Below, piece by piece: positions 1 through 13,600 of a stretch of 64,000 bases of DNA. How positions within the stretch are numbered: position 1 is the first letter of the stretch; every line of letters starts with the position of its first letter. Origin of the DNA: Siphlonurus alternatus (lineage: Eukaryota > Arthropoda > Insecta > Ephemeroptera > Siphlonuridae); contig OX463779.1 of NCBI GenBank assembly GCA_949825025.1, positions 47,179,784 to 47,243,783 on the forward strand, written 5' to 3'. The notes beneath the pieces were generated by a model. That model saw nothing but the letters and a program-made list of their open reading frames with translations. It had not been told where the DNA came from and did not search any database. The translations under genes and the position numbers were made by a program.

Positions 1-828
1 CGTGAACATAATTATGTTTGTTCTGTATTAACCAAGTTAAAGTTCAAAATATATAAATAAAAAATATGATTTATACGGATTTCATCAATATTTGGTAATA
101 ATACTGTTGTTCAGAATACTATACAAATAGTACAATTCTATAATATATAGTAACAATATGTTGTCATTGAAACAGCTGATTCAATGTGTCATCACAGTAA
201 TACAATACAATTTTACGTCCGACAATTTCTGATATTTCAGCATATATTGCTTTTATAACATAATGCATTGTAAATATTGTATTGTATCAGATTCCCCTCC
301 CGGCTTATACTGCGCATGCGTTAATTGTATTGCATCATTACCCTATAATACTCATCTCTTTCAATCAGCGATGTACAAAAAGTGGGTCCATTGATAGAAA
401 GGGAGAAAGGCATTTGGCTCGCTGCCAGCAGAGGGGGTCAAATCAATTTGCACTCCGAGCGTGCAGGTCAGCAGAGGTCACGTGACTATTTTTGTTGCAT
501 CATTGAAGACACTGCCTCAATGAAGAACATAAAGCGCATGCTCTTGTCAACAAAGAATAAAAAAAAAAATGCTCACTTTTGAGAGAAGTGACAAAAGAAC
601 TCAACAGAAACGATGTTATGGCAGGTCGTTTTTTTACTTTATTTTGTAACAAAACTCCCCCTGTGTCTCCAAACGCTCTTTCTCACTGTCTGTGAAATAT
701 ATCACATTTTGTCTCAACGTCAGATTAGATCAATCCAGATGTTCCCAATAAAAATGTAATCTCTGAAGATTTGCTAAGCTAAGCCGAGATTGAAGATTAA
801 GGTAAAGGATAAAACCGGTAGGAAATGA
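1..828. other. AT-rich sequence, no gene seen
   Basis: Short unrelated frames only. A GC-richer patch at 380-490 (GGCTCGCTGCCAGCAGAGG) has no recognisable protein, and no fold-back element was found. Confidence 0.5.
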
Positions 829-1209
829 TTTTTTTTTTTACAAGGATACACAACTAAGAGCTTACAGTTCACGGCAGGGTAATGGGTAAGGAGATTTAAG
901 GGAGTTAAAGGATGGTGGCATTCACTGAGGTGAGACTGAGGGAACCGTGGGAAACCTCAGGCAGGAAGAACACCTCTACTTTTTGTCAATGAACCAAAGT
1001 GATGTCCAAAGCCTGGGGAACCACACACAAGTGCATCACTGCATTGGGTGGAAAGCGAGATAAATTTACTCCACAGAGGGAGCAACTTAATTTTTTATTT
1101 GAAACGGCTACCCATGGTATCCAATTAAGTAATAACCACGGTCAAGGTAGCTTGATTTTGTTGATTTAATGAAAGCTGGTCAATGAACTGCGCCACGCTC
1201 GACCTCAAA
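829..1209 (-). mobile_element. 5S-rRNA-derived SINE, near full length (copy A)
   Basis: Minus-strand copy. Its head, at 1100-1209, corresponds to the 5S segment carrying the internal promoter (cf. GGTTAGTACTTGG), preceded by GTGGCGCAGTTCATTGACC. The body contains GTGCACTTGTGTGTGGTTC-like sequence and the CCCTCAGTCTCA block. The tail ends GTGTATCCTTG plus an A run (T run at 829-840 here). Confidence 0.8.
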
Positions 1210-2159
1210 ATCTGAGCAGGGATATGCATAACACATTCACAAAACTGGTTATTTATTATATGGTGGTAGCCACACAGACAGCAAATCAATGACCGACGCA
1301 CTTATTATTCATCAACCTCGGGGAAATAGCTTTAACAAATGGATGTTGGATTTTTGATTTTACATGCAGTTCTTCAATCAAGATAAAAGGATTGTTGTTT
1401 TTTTTTAAGTCAAAATATAGTGTGGTGCAGTTTTTTACTAACATTATAAAGTGAGATGCATTACCAGGCATATGTTTATATATACAGTATATCTATGGCA
1501 GCTGCAGCTACCAGAATTGCCCTCTCTTTAATAAAATACTTCAGAACCTTCTATGGGGGGTTAGAAATTTGGGGATGTTTTCACCTATCATAATATATTA
1601 TCACTTCTAAAATCAATTTGAAAATATTTGAGAAGGAGTCATTATATTTCTGTGTGTGAATGTACAAATGTCAAGTGTCATAAAGTGTCAGAAATTATAA
1701 ACATTATAATATATTATAAATGTATAAATGCCATACAAGTGTTGTTTAATATAAAGTATGAATAAAATATAAATATGCAAATTTATTAAAATTTATTAAG
1801 TCTATATATTAAATTTAATTTAACAAAACAAGACAGGGTTTAAATTAAATTCAGTAATGTTTTATTTTTTAACTTTATAAATTTATCCACACTGTTAGTT
1901 TATAAAAATTAGTTCAATCTGTTGAAATTCCCACACTGCTATTATTTAGTTAAGCTTTCATCATCTTTTTTTGTTAATGTCTGGCCGGATTTTATTGTAA
2001 CCATGGCTCATTATTGTATCTATTAACATTGATAATGACACTTAAGGATGCTTTAGTAATGCTCTGCACACTCTTTTTTTTTTAAAAAAACACTGAATTT
2101 ATTTTAGGTATATTATTTTCAACTGCAACTTCCAGTATTTTTCATTAAAATTCCAATTC

Positions 2160-2353
2160 TTAAGGTAGAGATAACGCCGAACAGTTGATCGACGTAATGC
2201 CCTTTGATTAACATGTAAATCTTAGCAAATTGACAAAAATTCTGAAATTTTTTGAGAGGCAGATATTAGTGCCTAAAAGCCATAGAAAAAATTTCAAAAC
2301 GATTTAACGAGTCGATTTTTTTTAATTAATTTTTTTAATTTTCAGCATATATA

Positions 2354-2425
<72 letters not shown>

Positions 2426-2624
2426 CTTTCCCATGGAGAGCCAAACTAAAAAATTAATTTAAAAAAATCGGCTCGTTAAATGTTTTTGAAACTTTTGCTA
2501 TGGCTTTTAGGCACTAATATCTGCCTCTCAAAAAAATTTCAGAATTTTTGTCAATTTGCTAAGGTTTACATGTTAAACAAAGGGGATTACGTCGAACAGC
2601 TGTTCGACGTTATCTCTGCCTTAA
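2160..2624. mobile_element. TTAA-J fold-back MITE with (TA)n at its centre
   Basis: Ends TTAAGGTAGAGATAACGCCG and CGACGTTATCTCTGCCTTAA. Arms of about 190 bp include TGACAAAAATTCTGAAATTT. A (TA)31 run at 2361-2422 sits near the centre; the copy at 39734 lacks it. Confidence 0.85.
2361..2422. repeat. (TA)n microsatellite
   Basis: Uninterrupted TA dinucleotides of about 62 bp at the centre of a TTAA-J element. Confidence 0.95.
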
Positions 2625-2742
2625 CACCTATAATATAAATTAGTTATCTTTTTTATTTATCTTTTTTTAACAAAGGTTTAGATATAGGACGGTGGGATAA
2701 CCTCGAAATCAGCTGACTTGAAGCCTCTACTCAGGTGTATCA

Positions 2743-2851
2743 GTAGAGAAAATAAGAGGATTCAGGCACCAAAATCTCACAGGGTTTGCACCGGTTGCAC
2801 CGGTGCAAACCCTGTGAGATTTTGGTGCCTGAATCCTCTTGTTTTCTCTAC
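2743..2851. repeat. 109 bp near-perfect hairpin
   Basis: GTAGAGAAAATAAGAGGATT and CAGGCACCAAAATCTCACAG and GGTTTGCACCGGT on the left face their complements on the right with a loop of a few bases. One mismatch was seen (ataagagg / cctcttgt region). Confidence 0.85.
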
Positions 2852-3228
2852 TTGTATCTATGAAATGCAAAAATTAATGTACTGAAAATTAATTGAGAAA
2901 TCGTTTGAATTTTAGCTGCTGAACAGCCTGTATCTTCAGATCTTAATATCCATCAGGATCGTTTATTAATGTCTGTTGTGACTTTTTGATGACTTTGTTT
3001 GGCTTTGAAAACTTTGCTAACACCTGAACAGCATTTAAAGGGTTGAAAATTATTGAATCTATATAAGGCTTATTTATAAGCAGATTTTGCAGCGTAGAAT
3101 GAATGTAAGCTCTTCGATATAATAGATACACGTGAAATGCCAAGATAACAGCTGATTCCGCGGTGTTTTTTACTTGAACTCGGGTGATATAACAATATGC
3201 TTCAAATAATTTCAGCAAATATTTATTA

Positions 3229-3249
3229 AGGTAACAGTAACACGCCCGA

Positions 3250-3296
<47 letters not shown>

Positions 3297-3744
3297 CACA
3301 TAAAAATTATGAAACATTTCTTAAAAATTTCTTCTCTACATCCTCTTTCAGTATAGCTATACAAATCAAATGGAACTTCCATGTTAAGGGTAAGATAACG
3401 CCACTAATGTTAAAAAAAATCCCTCACACAAAAATTTTGAAAAAAATTTAAAATGTTCTCCTCTACATCCCCTATCAGTAGCTAAAATATCAGGTATACA
3501 AATACGATCTAGTTTTTGAGTTATGAATTTTTAAAGTTGACTACTTTAACATGGAGAAATGGAACTCCCATGTTAAATTAGTCAACTTTAAAAATTCATA
3601 ACTCAAAAACTAGATCGTATTTGTATACCTGATATTTTACCTACTAATAGGGGGTGTAGAGAAGAACATTTTAATTTTAAGCATGTTTCATAATTTTCAT
3701 GCGTGGGAATTTTTTTAACATTGGGCATTTATCTTACTTTTTAA
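3229..3744. mobile_element. Composite K2/K fold-back with 38 bp poly(A)
   Basis: A K2-type left end (GGTAACAGTAACACGCCCG), an A38 tract (about 3253-3290), then a TTAAGGGTAAGATAACGCC K element from 3384. The right half returns to K2-like sequence (CATGCGTGGGAATTTTTTT) and ends near TTAA at 3744. It lies just upstream of PLB1-like exon 1. Confidence 0.65.
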
Positions 3745-3808
3745 AGTGTGTGATTTGTTATATATTTATAAAAAAATGTATTATTAAATAATATATTTAT
3801 ATTGACAG

Positions 3809-4003
3809 ATGCGGCAGGACGTGGCTCTCTTGGTCACAGCCCTTCTTCTCGCCACCCCGACCCACGCTTTCTTCAACCCCGTGAGGTGGGCCGTGCGGGC
3901 CGTGACGGGGGGCCGTGAGCCGGCCCACGTAGTGCGACAAGCCGCGCTGGAGCTGCTGGGCCGACAGGCCGACCGAGAGCGGAGTCTCAATATTGCACAG
4001 GAG
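3809..4003 (+). CDS. PLB1-like exon 1 (signal peptide)
   Basis: Encodes residues 1-65, beginning [14 protein letters not shown] and ending NIAQE, phase 0. The donor is GAG|GTACGT. The 195 bp are much GC-richer than the flanks. The ATG lies directly after a cag, so either the 5' UTR is spliced on here or the leader is very short. Confidence 0.85.
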
Positions 4004-7000
4004 GTACGTACGTCACTCAGAGAGGGCCAAATATCACACTGGGAAAGAGGAACGTTGTCCTGGTCTTCCATAACATTACATTAGTTATAACTTTACAATG
4101 TACATCCTTACTACTTTATTTTTTAAGTCATGAAAACTAATGTTCGATATTATACGAACAAGCTCTAATTTGAGTTATTTGACCTGTATATATAATTGGC
4201 GGATTCACATGGCGATTTCCATGCAGCTTGCGACGCGAAGCGAATAATGCGCACTTGCTGTAACATCCATTGGCGGCCATATTTGGCGATTAAAAAAAGA
4301 GCATCGTAATGTAACGCGATATTGGCCGCCGTAATGGCGAATTCGCTTCCGCATAGGATTTCACAGCTTGTGTGACAAAATCGCGTCGCGTCGCTTCGCC
4401 GTTGTTGCCATCTGAATCCACCTTTACAAAAATCCGTTTTTTAGTGTTATATACAACAACAATTCAGTGCTGATGGACTTGCATGCACTTTAAGATTACT
4501 CTTAAATACAATTTCTGTTTATTAATAAGTAAAAAATGTATCAATTCAAGGCAAATTCATTAATAAAAAATACAAGGTGTATAATATGCAAAAATGTAAA
4601 TTGCCTAGTAATATAGTTTCAAGTCTGAAAGATCGACCTTGTATTTACCTAACACCGCTGCTCAATTTTATCATTGTACGATGAATTTAATAATGTCACT
4701 AAAAATAGACGCAGAATCCCGAGAAGTGTTGGAAGGATGTTACGATAAAATTTAATAAACAAGAATAGTGACAAAATGACGGGCTTGGTAATGTTACCAA
4801 TAATTAAATTTCTCTCTCCGTCTCATGACATTTTGTAAAAATTGTCATGCTGATGAAATCTCGTCGCCAGACTTAACGTCACATTTAATTAGGTTTTCGA
4901 TCGTCGTTATGTCCTCGATCATTGGTTGCCAGTTTGTTACAAAAGATCTAACTGGCCACAATATGATCCGAATATTTCCGAGCATCTCCGATCATAACCT
5001 AAATGAATGGGGTATAGCTGGTCCCGACTTTGACCCCAAACGATCCTACTAAGCCAAAAACAATTTGATCCAGTGTTAAGGTGCTTATCATATCATATGG
5101 TGCTCATCCATGGAGCGGGGAAAGCGAGAAAATCGCGTGCCGCAGCCAATCACAGGCTCGGTATTTCCTCGCCTTGCGGGGAGCGATTTTATCGCCAACA
5201 TGGCTGCTATACGAGACTGAAGTAAGTGCGTTTTTCTCGCCCCGCCAAGCCCCGTTCGACATCGCTCCATGGAAAAGCATGCACCTTTAAGGATTGACCT
5301 CAGTCGATTGAGATCTCGGAATCGGATCCCTTAAATGCTACAAGATTTGCAGAGAACTTAGAACTCAACATCAATAGGTGGCATGTAAATTTTGAAGTGG
5401 ATCGGTCTTATCAGTTTTCAGAAAACTGAGGTAGAAGTTTAACATTAATTGGCCTTATGGACGGAAACCGGAAATGGAGCTATTGTGAGGAAACCGCCCC
5501 ATTGAATCTGCTCAAACCATAAGTGATTAAGTTTTAGAGCATTCTCGAAATTTTAAAATTTATTTCATTCAATTCCGTCTGACAGAAATTTCCTTTGACT
5601 CGCGTAGTAACTGAGGTCAATCGTTGATCGCTCTCTGTAACAACCTGCGTTCATTCAAAATATCAAACCGCCTGTGATGATTGTCAAACGTCAGTTCAAA
5701 ATTCATTAAAGAAATAGAAGTTTAGCAATACATTTTATAGTAAAAAAATCACATACTTTTCAATGCAATGATTTCCAGGCGTGGACATCACTTTGGTCCA
5801 TTGATAAAAAGTAGAGGTGTCCGTCCTACAGAAGTTATCCACGGTTCCCTCAGTCTCACGTCAGCGAATGCTGGGACGCGTAACAGACCGTAGCTACCAT
5901 CCTTTCCCTCCCTTATCCCTCCCCATTATCCTGACTTGAGCTTCAAGCTCTCATAGGGGTGTATCCTTGTAAAAAAAAATCACACTTCAACTTTGAACAA
6001 AAAACTTGATGTTTAGAATTTTATTGCGCAGAAAATTTATTGTTGCACTTTAATTATCATTGTATTGTTAAATATACAATAGAATATTATTATTTATGGA
6101 CTGTGTACATAAATTTTATGATATTATATTCATGTTGTAATTATAATGAACTCATACTGCATAATAAAGTGAGCTATTTATTATTATTGACTGCCAGCAC
6201 TATAATATAGTACATTAATATATGGTATAGTGATATAATAGACGTAAAAACATATTTTCAAATATGTTGAAAATATGTTTAAAATGTATTTTAATCCGAA
6301 TTTATAATCCCCTTAACGATTGACCTCATGGCAGTTACTATACGCGTCGCGAGTCAAAGAAAATTTCTGTCAGACGGAGTCGAATGAAATAAATTTTAAA
6401 AATTCGATAATGCTCTAAAACTTATTAATCACTTATGGTTTTAGCAGATTCAAGGGGGCGGTTTCCTCACAATAAATCCATTTCCGGTTTCCGTCTATAA
6501 GGCCAATGTTAAACTTCTATACCTCAGTTTTCTCAAAACTGATAAGACCGATCCACTTCAAAATTTACATGCAACCTATTGATGGTGAGTTCTAAGTAAG
6601 TTCTCTGCAAATCTTGTAGCATTTAAGGGATCCGATTCCGAGATCTCAATCAAATGAGGTCAATCCTTAACATGAATGATATTATAGTCATCAATGAATC
6701 ACAAATACAGTGATGTTAACATTTATCTTAAAGGGTCTGTATTCAGCAGTGGATCCAGAAAAAAAAATCTGGGTGGGGGGTTTCGTCCATAAGGCCAGTG
6801 TTAAAAAAAAAATGGAGGGGAGAAATGCCTATACATATTGCCCATGTTAAATCCAACATTTCGAGTGGGGGACTGCAGCACCCCCCCCCCCCCAGCCTTC
6901 CTCTGGATCTGCGCCAGTCTGTATATAATATAATACTTTGTGTTTATTTCTCACTAAAGCAACTGTATCTAAAAAATGATATTATATATAAAATTTGTAC

Positions 7001-7532
7001 TTAATTATAATTTGCTATATTTTGTAGAGCGCTTGTTGATTTTTTTTCCTTTTTTTCTGTTTTAATTAAGTTCACTTCTTCATTACAGTTCTATTGTGAC
7101 AAGGCTTTGTCACTGCATCTGTAATGTCGCTGGTCGCTGGGATATTGTAAATAATGTAATGCAAAATTATGCAAAGCATGTACTGTACATACTGCTATCA
7201 TAACGTGATGAACTTGCTACTGTGGTATTAATTTATTAATCATGCGCCGCCGGCATCGTGCTCACAATGTCTTGCGATAAAAAGGAGAAATTTATCATAG
7301 CGTTAATTTGAGAGTTGATTATTATTACATAAAAAGACAGCAAAGTGTAATTGAACTGATTCTCATTGTTTTAGTATTTTTCTATTTTACATCAACAATG
7401 CTTGACAACGTTTATGAAGATTTTTATTGTTTATTTCGATACAGGACTTTGGGTTATGTATTGTCATTTTTTTTAATCGTCAACACCCTTAAAGTCGTAT
7501 GCAAAATAATGTGACGTGACGTCATAGTCATG

Positions 7533-7602
<70 letters not shown>

Positions 7603-10600
7603 CAAGGATACGCCCCTAAGAGCTTACAGCTCGCGGCGGAGTAATGGGTAGGGATAAGGTAGGGATCGAATGAATGATGGCCACGGCCTGTTACGCATCC
7701 CAGTATTCGCTGAGGTGAGACTGAAGGAACCGTGGAAAACCTCAGTCAGGACGGACACCTCTACTTTTTCTCAATGGACCAAAGCGATGTCCAAAGACAG
7801 GGGAACAAACAAACATAGGGAAATACTTCACAACGTCTTTACCCTCGATTATGAGGGTGTTATAGGGTTAAAAAAAATCTGAATAAAATTGACAACATTT
7901 AACTCGAGGTCCTCTATCTAAATATGCAATAAAAAATTCCATGAAGCGTTAATAAGTAGCATGCATTTTAATTTATTTGCAAAATTTTTAAATAAAACAT
8001 TATTAATTAAATTTTTATATACGTGCAGTGATTTATAAATTTCTGTGTAAATCACTTTTAAATAAGTTAAGTCTCAACTTTTTGTGGACACAAAAACCAC
8101 GTGTAAACATAATAAATATTTACTGCGAACTTCGTGTTTGGAAAGAAGTATACGACATGTTTCTGATACCCCACTTCAAGTTTGGGTCACACAACTACGC
8201 ACAATTCCGCACGCGTGTCGCATCATCTTGTTGCCATAGCAACGTGCGTGAGACGGACAACAAGAAAAGCTCCTGCAAGACACTCAAAACAACCTATAAA
8301 GGCGGATTTACATGGCGATTTTTATCAAGCAAAGTTATTAAAAGTGTTTCTCTATGAAGAGTATGAAAAGATGTCGAGCGAGGCTTGGTGGGGCGAGAAA
8401 AGAAAATTGGAGTGGGGGAAATGCCTATATTGCCCATGTTAATTTCAAAATTTCTGGGGGTGGGGGGGCTGCAGCCAATATGGCCGCCATATGGTTTTAC
8501 TACAAGTGCGCTTTTCTCGCCCAGTCTCGCGTGACGTTGCTCCATGGAAAAGCACCTAAACTCCCTAGCAAGTGTATTTTTCTTACCTTTGAGACTCCTC
8601 TCTCCTGACAATAAGACTGAAAGTTACACCCTAGTCAGACATAATAATATACAGTCAAATTAATTTGATATGCCATCCGGTAGTAGTCGGAGTGTGAATT
8701 TTGCAGCTCTTTTGTTTGTATAATTCAGTTTTGAAACTTTACAGAGTGTTTTTGGAAGTAGAAATATTGAAACTATTTCAGCGATTAATCGCTGGAATAC
8801 GAATAGTCAGAAACTCAGAAACCTTACTCTTCCGATCACTTCCGGAGGGAATATCATGTAAATTTGACTGTATATTTGATCGTCCCATAATCTTGAAGAG
8901 TTTATAAAGGTCACCTCTCTCTGCAATCTAGATCACGCTGGTGCATCATGTTATTATTGCGACATTAAATTAATTGCAAAGTCAGCTGCTGTTTTTTTTT
9001 TTGCTTAGAATGACGTCACAAAGAAAGCAGTGTAAGGAAATAAATTTCTACTGCTTCTCATCAAGATGATTATAATTTTACTTTGAGTTAACTTTTCATA
9101 TTATGTGTACAAAGAAGAGCCTGATGTTCTACTTTTTTTATTTATATTTTCTGCTTTAAAATCTATTCATAATTTAATGCTTCATAAATTAAATGCCATA
9201 GATGTATATACGCATTACAAATTGCTTGCCACTGATATTTTGTAAAATAATAATAACATGCAGGAGGCTTCAATCTGAGCTCACTTTTAATTTTGGTATC
9301 GACAGAGAAAACAGACAAAGGTTTACTAAAAACCACGGGAGGTCCACATCCAAGAACTATATACTGCAAGAACTATATACTGGACAATATACAGTCGTTG
9401 GGTCCACATAATAGAGATGTACTCTTCAATAATTTTCATGTTTTTGCCAGTATTTCATATATATATGAAAAATTATTGTTTATATTTTGAAATGGCATAT
9501 TCTTTTCTGATTTTAATTAAGGTCAACAGTGATATATACACTGATGTGTAGTTCCATTTATTGTGCATTCGGTGTTAAGTCAATTGTTATCATTCCATTG
9601 TTGTTGCAGCGCCTCCAAGAGCCGCGGCCGGACGACGAGCCGTTCCCGTGTGCCGTGTCTGCAGCCGACCCCTCCCAGAGCCCGAGTTCGGTGCACGCTC
9701 TGAGGCCGGGTGACATCCGTGTGGTGGCCGCCATGGGGGACAGTCTGACTGCCGGGGTCGGTGGGCTCTCCACGGGGCTGCTGACCGTGTTCGGAGAGAA
9801 CCGCGGAGTCGTATGGAGCATCGGTTAGTTACTTGTTGCAAGGTTAATCAGGTCAAGATAAAGAGAAAAAATAAAAGGGTGATATATGTTAACTTTAAAA
9901 AAATAGTTGAAACTGCTGCATTTATTACCATAAAATATATTCATTATACACTGTCCATTAGCTTTTCCGAGATCTCAATCAACTGAGGCCAATCCTTAAT
10001 ATTCTAAAGTATTTTTACAAATACAATTTTCAGGTGGTCAAGGCTCCTGGCGACAGTTTCTCACACTGCCCAACCTGCTGCGCGAGTTCAACCCCCGGCT
10101 GGTGGGTGCCTCGCTTGGAGACGGCCTCTCGCACTCCCGCGCCGCGCAGTTCAACGTCGCTGACTCGTTCGCCGTGACCTCGGACATGCCGCACATGGCG
10201 CGAGTGCTCGTGAGGAGAATCAGGGCAGACCCCAGGGTCAACCTGACGCAGGACTGGAAGGTACCAGCACTTGCGTATGTGATGACCAGTGGCATTGGGG
10301 GGAGGGGACAGTAATAAAATTCGTTATTTTATTAAATCTTTCGTTGACTGAAAATACAATAGCAGAAACATGAGAGCCTATGGAGCTAATAGAAACTGTT
10401 GCAAAAACAATTTAATCATTATTAAGTGTCTATTATATGTTTACCTAATAAAACAAGAGCATTGATAAAAAAGTTATATAATATACATAAAAAAAAAATC
10501 AAAAACATTTACTGCCCAAGTAATATAAAATGCATGCCAATAATTAAAATTATATTACATACGTGAGAGGCATTGAATTCAGTGTGATGATGAGTATAAT

Positions 10601-13600
10601 ATAGAGTATCGACCTCAACATATTTTATTACAAAAATGAATAGAGGGTACAAAGTTATGTCATTCTGAATTTTTTCAAATTTTTTAGAGGCCGGGAAGTA
10701 TTGATAAAAAGTTTTACCAAGGTCGGGTTAGAACCCACGTTCCTTTAAGGTTCTATCTTTTTTTTAAGAGTGGCGTCACTTACTTTCAATAATTTTTAAT
10801 CATAGTTCCCGGACTCAACAAATCTGGAAAAAATCACAGTAGCATAAATTTGCACCTTTTATCTATTTCTTCAATAAAAAATTGTGGAAGTCGATACTCC
10901 ATTGGAAGGGACCCGAGGGAGGGGGTAACAAAACAATGAATGGGTGGGAAGAGGGTGTCAAAAACACTTTAAATATCATTCTAGGTGCAAATGGAAAAAG
11001 TACCTCTTTTTCTTTTCTCCATGTAAATATATGGAGTTACTGTTCATAGCAAATAAATAGTAATTATTAGAAATTATTCTGAGAACGAACAAAATATTTT
11101 ATTCTGCCTTACATAAACAACATAATGAGTTTGCAAGATACTCTAAGACAATCAGCGAAGTCCAATTTCAATATTTATTTAATAAAATTTCCTTGTAAGT
11201 TCATTTTCTTATAAATTCCAGTGAACAGGTCATATTTCAAAGGATTTGTAAAGGATTAAAGGGGCCAGCTCTTAAGAGGCTGCGATTTACTAATCCTGAA
11301 TAATTCTTTACACTCTGCACCCTTTTAATTACTTAAGAGGCAATTTGTTACTCGTGAGCTCAAGAAATACTTGAATTAATTAGTGAATTATTTATACTTC
11401 AAAGAAACCAATGCTATAATTAAAATAAACATATAGAAGACCTTGTTAAGTATATCTTGAATTATTAGAAACTGGCAATCTTGGTAAATTAATAAATTAA
11501 AAAATGCCTTACATATTTAATAGAAAAATCCTAGCACTCGTAGAAGTCGCAGTTAAAAAAAATATTGTTTTCACAAAATACAAAAATAAAAATACAAACA
11601 TTTTTTGTATAAGTCTTGTCATCATTGATACCAATAGGGAATTCTCCTACATTTATTTTATTTTTTTTTTTCAGATGCTCTATGCCTTGAAACTAAATGT
11701 CCCAAAACTAAAAAGTTTCAATTTTCAAAATTGAAGACAAGGGAATTTTTTAAAAATCTTCCTTCTTTTGAATTTAGCGCCAAAACGTGACGTAGAAACT
11801 GCCTAGCAGGCGAAATTTTCCTGCAATAAATTTATATTTTCGATTATCACTCTTAAAGTAAACTGATATTAGAGACAAAACTATTGATATTAGGGTAGAA
11901 AAACCCGCTGATTACGATCGTGTTACTAAAATTTATAGCCAATCACTCCTTGACGCTCAAACTATGATATCAAGCAGTTGTTGTGTGTTAACTAGGGAGT
12001 TTCTACGTCACAATTTTCAGGTTTGCGCGCGGGTTGCATACTTTGCCCCTATTCTAATAATCCCTTCAGAGTCCCCAAATTTGAGTTAAAAAAGTTGAAA
12101 CTTAAGTCAAACTTATTGTTAATATGTACCCTATCATGATATAGTAGTTAAATTAAAATTTGAGTTGTAAGAGAATTCCCCATTATAAAGATACTTGCTC
12201 CCTCAGAGTTCTTTGAACTGTACTGGTACTGGATAATCTGAAAATGTAAGTACAAAAGTTCCATTGTACTATTTATACTTTATTACATCATGTCAATAAC
12301 GTTGTTTTTCATTAATAAGGCCAAGAAAAAAAAAATCAAAATTTGAATAAGAAGAGAAGAAGATTTTAATTATTGACTCAAATTATATTTTTATCGATCA
12401 AAAGCTACCTTACTTCAAAGAATATTAAATTTATAATATTCTTTGCTTGCTTGATGCGTTGCGTATATATAGCAAAGAAGTTCCTTATAGTAAGGGATTG
12501 TGATGAAGTCGGGGATATACGAGGGTATACGCCGTATACTTTCTGAGTGATTCACTGCGTATGAAAAATATTATTTGCATTCATTAAGATGGACAAGGTA
12601 GACGCTGACGTCATACGTGGGGGCCATGCAAGCTAAATATCACATCTAAGGAATGCCGCAAGCCAATGAATAAGGTTCGACGTTGCCATTTCGGTGGCAC
12701 AGACACAGCTGGAGCTGAACAATAGCTGCACTATTTGGCAACGTCGCTTGATTTTACGCTGTTTTATTGGCTGGCGGCACTCATGTTTGGTGGGACGTTT
12801 AGCTTGGCCTATACTGAAAATGTTAGGAATACTGTAGAGTAGTAAACCTTCCTACCTTCATAACGACCTAAGTGTTTATGTGGACACCCTGATGTTGCAG
12901 CTGGTGACCCTGATGGTAGGGGCCAACGACCTTTGCCACCAAATGTGTGCTGAGAAGGACCAGCCGGTTTGGGAACGTCACGAGAAGAACCTTATAGAGA
13001 CCCTGGACTACCTGCAAAGCCACCTGCCTCGTACCCTCATCAATCTCGTCATGGTACCAGGTGCGTCCCGCCAGATGTCACTAGTCTCGCTCACTGTCGC
13101 CAAGGATTCTTTCCACAGGATAAAGGTGCATTTCCATGGAGCGGGGCAAGTGAGAAAATCGCGTGCCGCAGCCAATCAGAGGCCCGGGATTTCCTAGCCT
13201 TGCGGGAAGCGATTTTATCGTCAACATGGCCGCCATACTAGATTGAAGCAACTGCAAGCAAGTGCGCTTTTCTCGCCCCGCCAAGCTCCGCTCGACATCG
13301 CTGCATGGATATGCACCTTTGGACGCGCGTGAATTTCGTGCGTCAGTTTTTTATGCAGCATAAAGGTGCATTCAGATGGCGGTTTTTATCACGCGGCGCG
13401 ACGCGAATTAATGCGCATTTGCTGTAACATCCATTGGCGGCCATATTGGGCGATTAAAAGAAAAAGAGCATCGTAATTAACGCGATTACCTGCGAATTCG
13501 CCGCCGCATAGGATTTCACAGCTTTTAAGTTAAAATCGCGCCGCGTCGCCGTTGCCGCCCATGAAAATCCACCTTTACACCGCAAAATTTCAAAAATATC

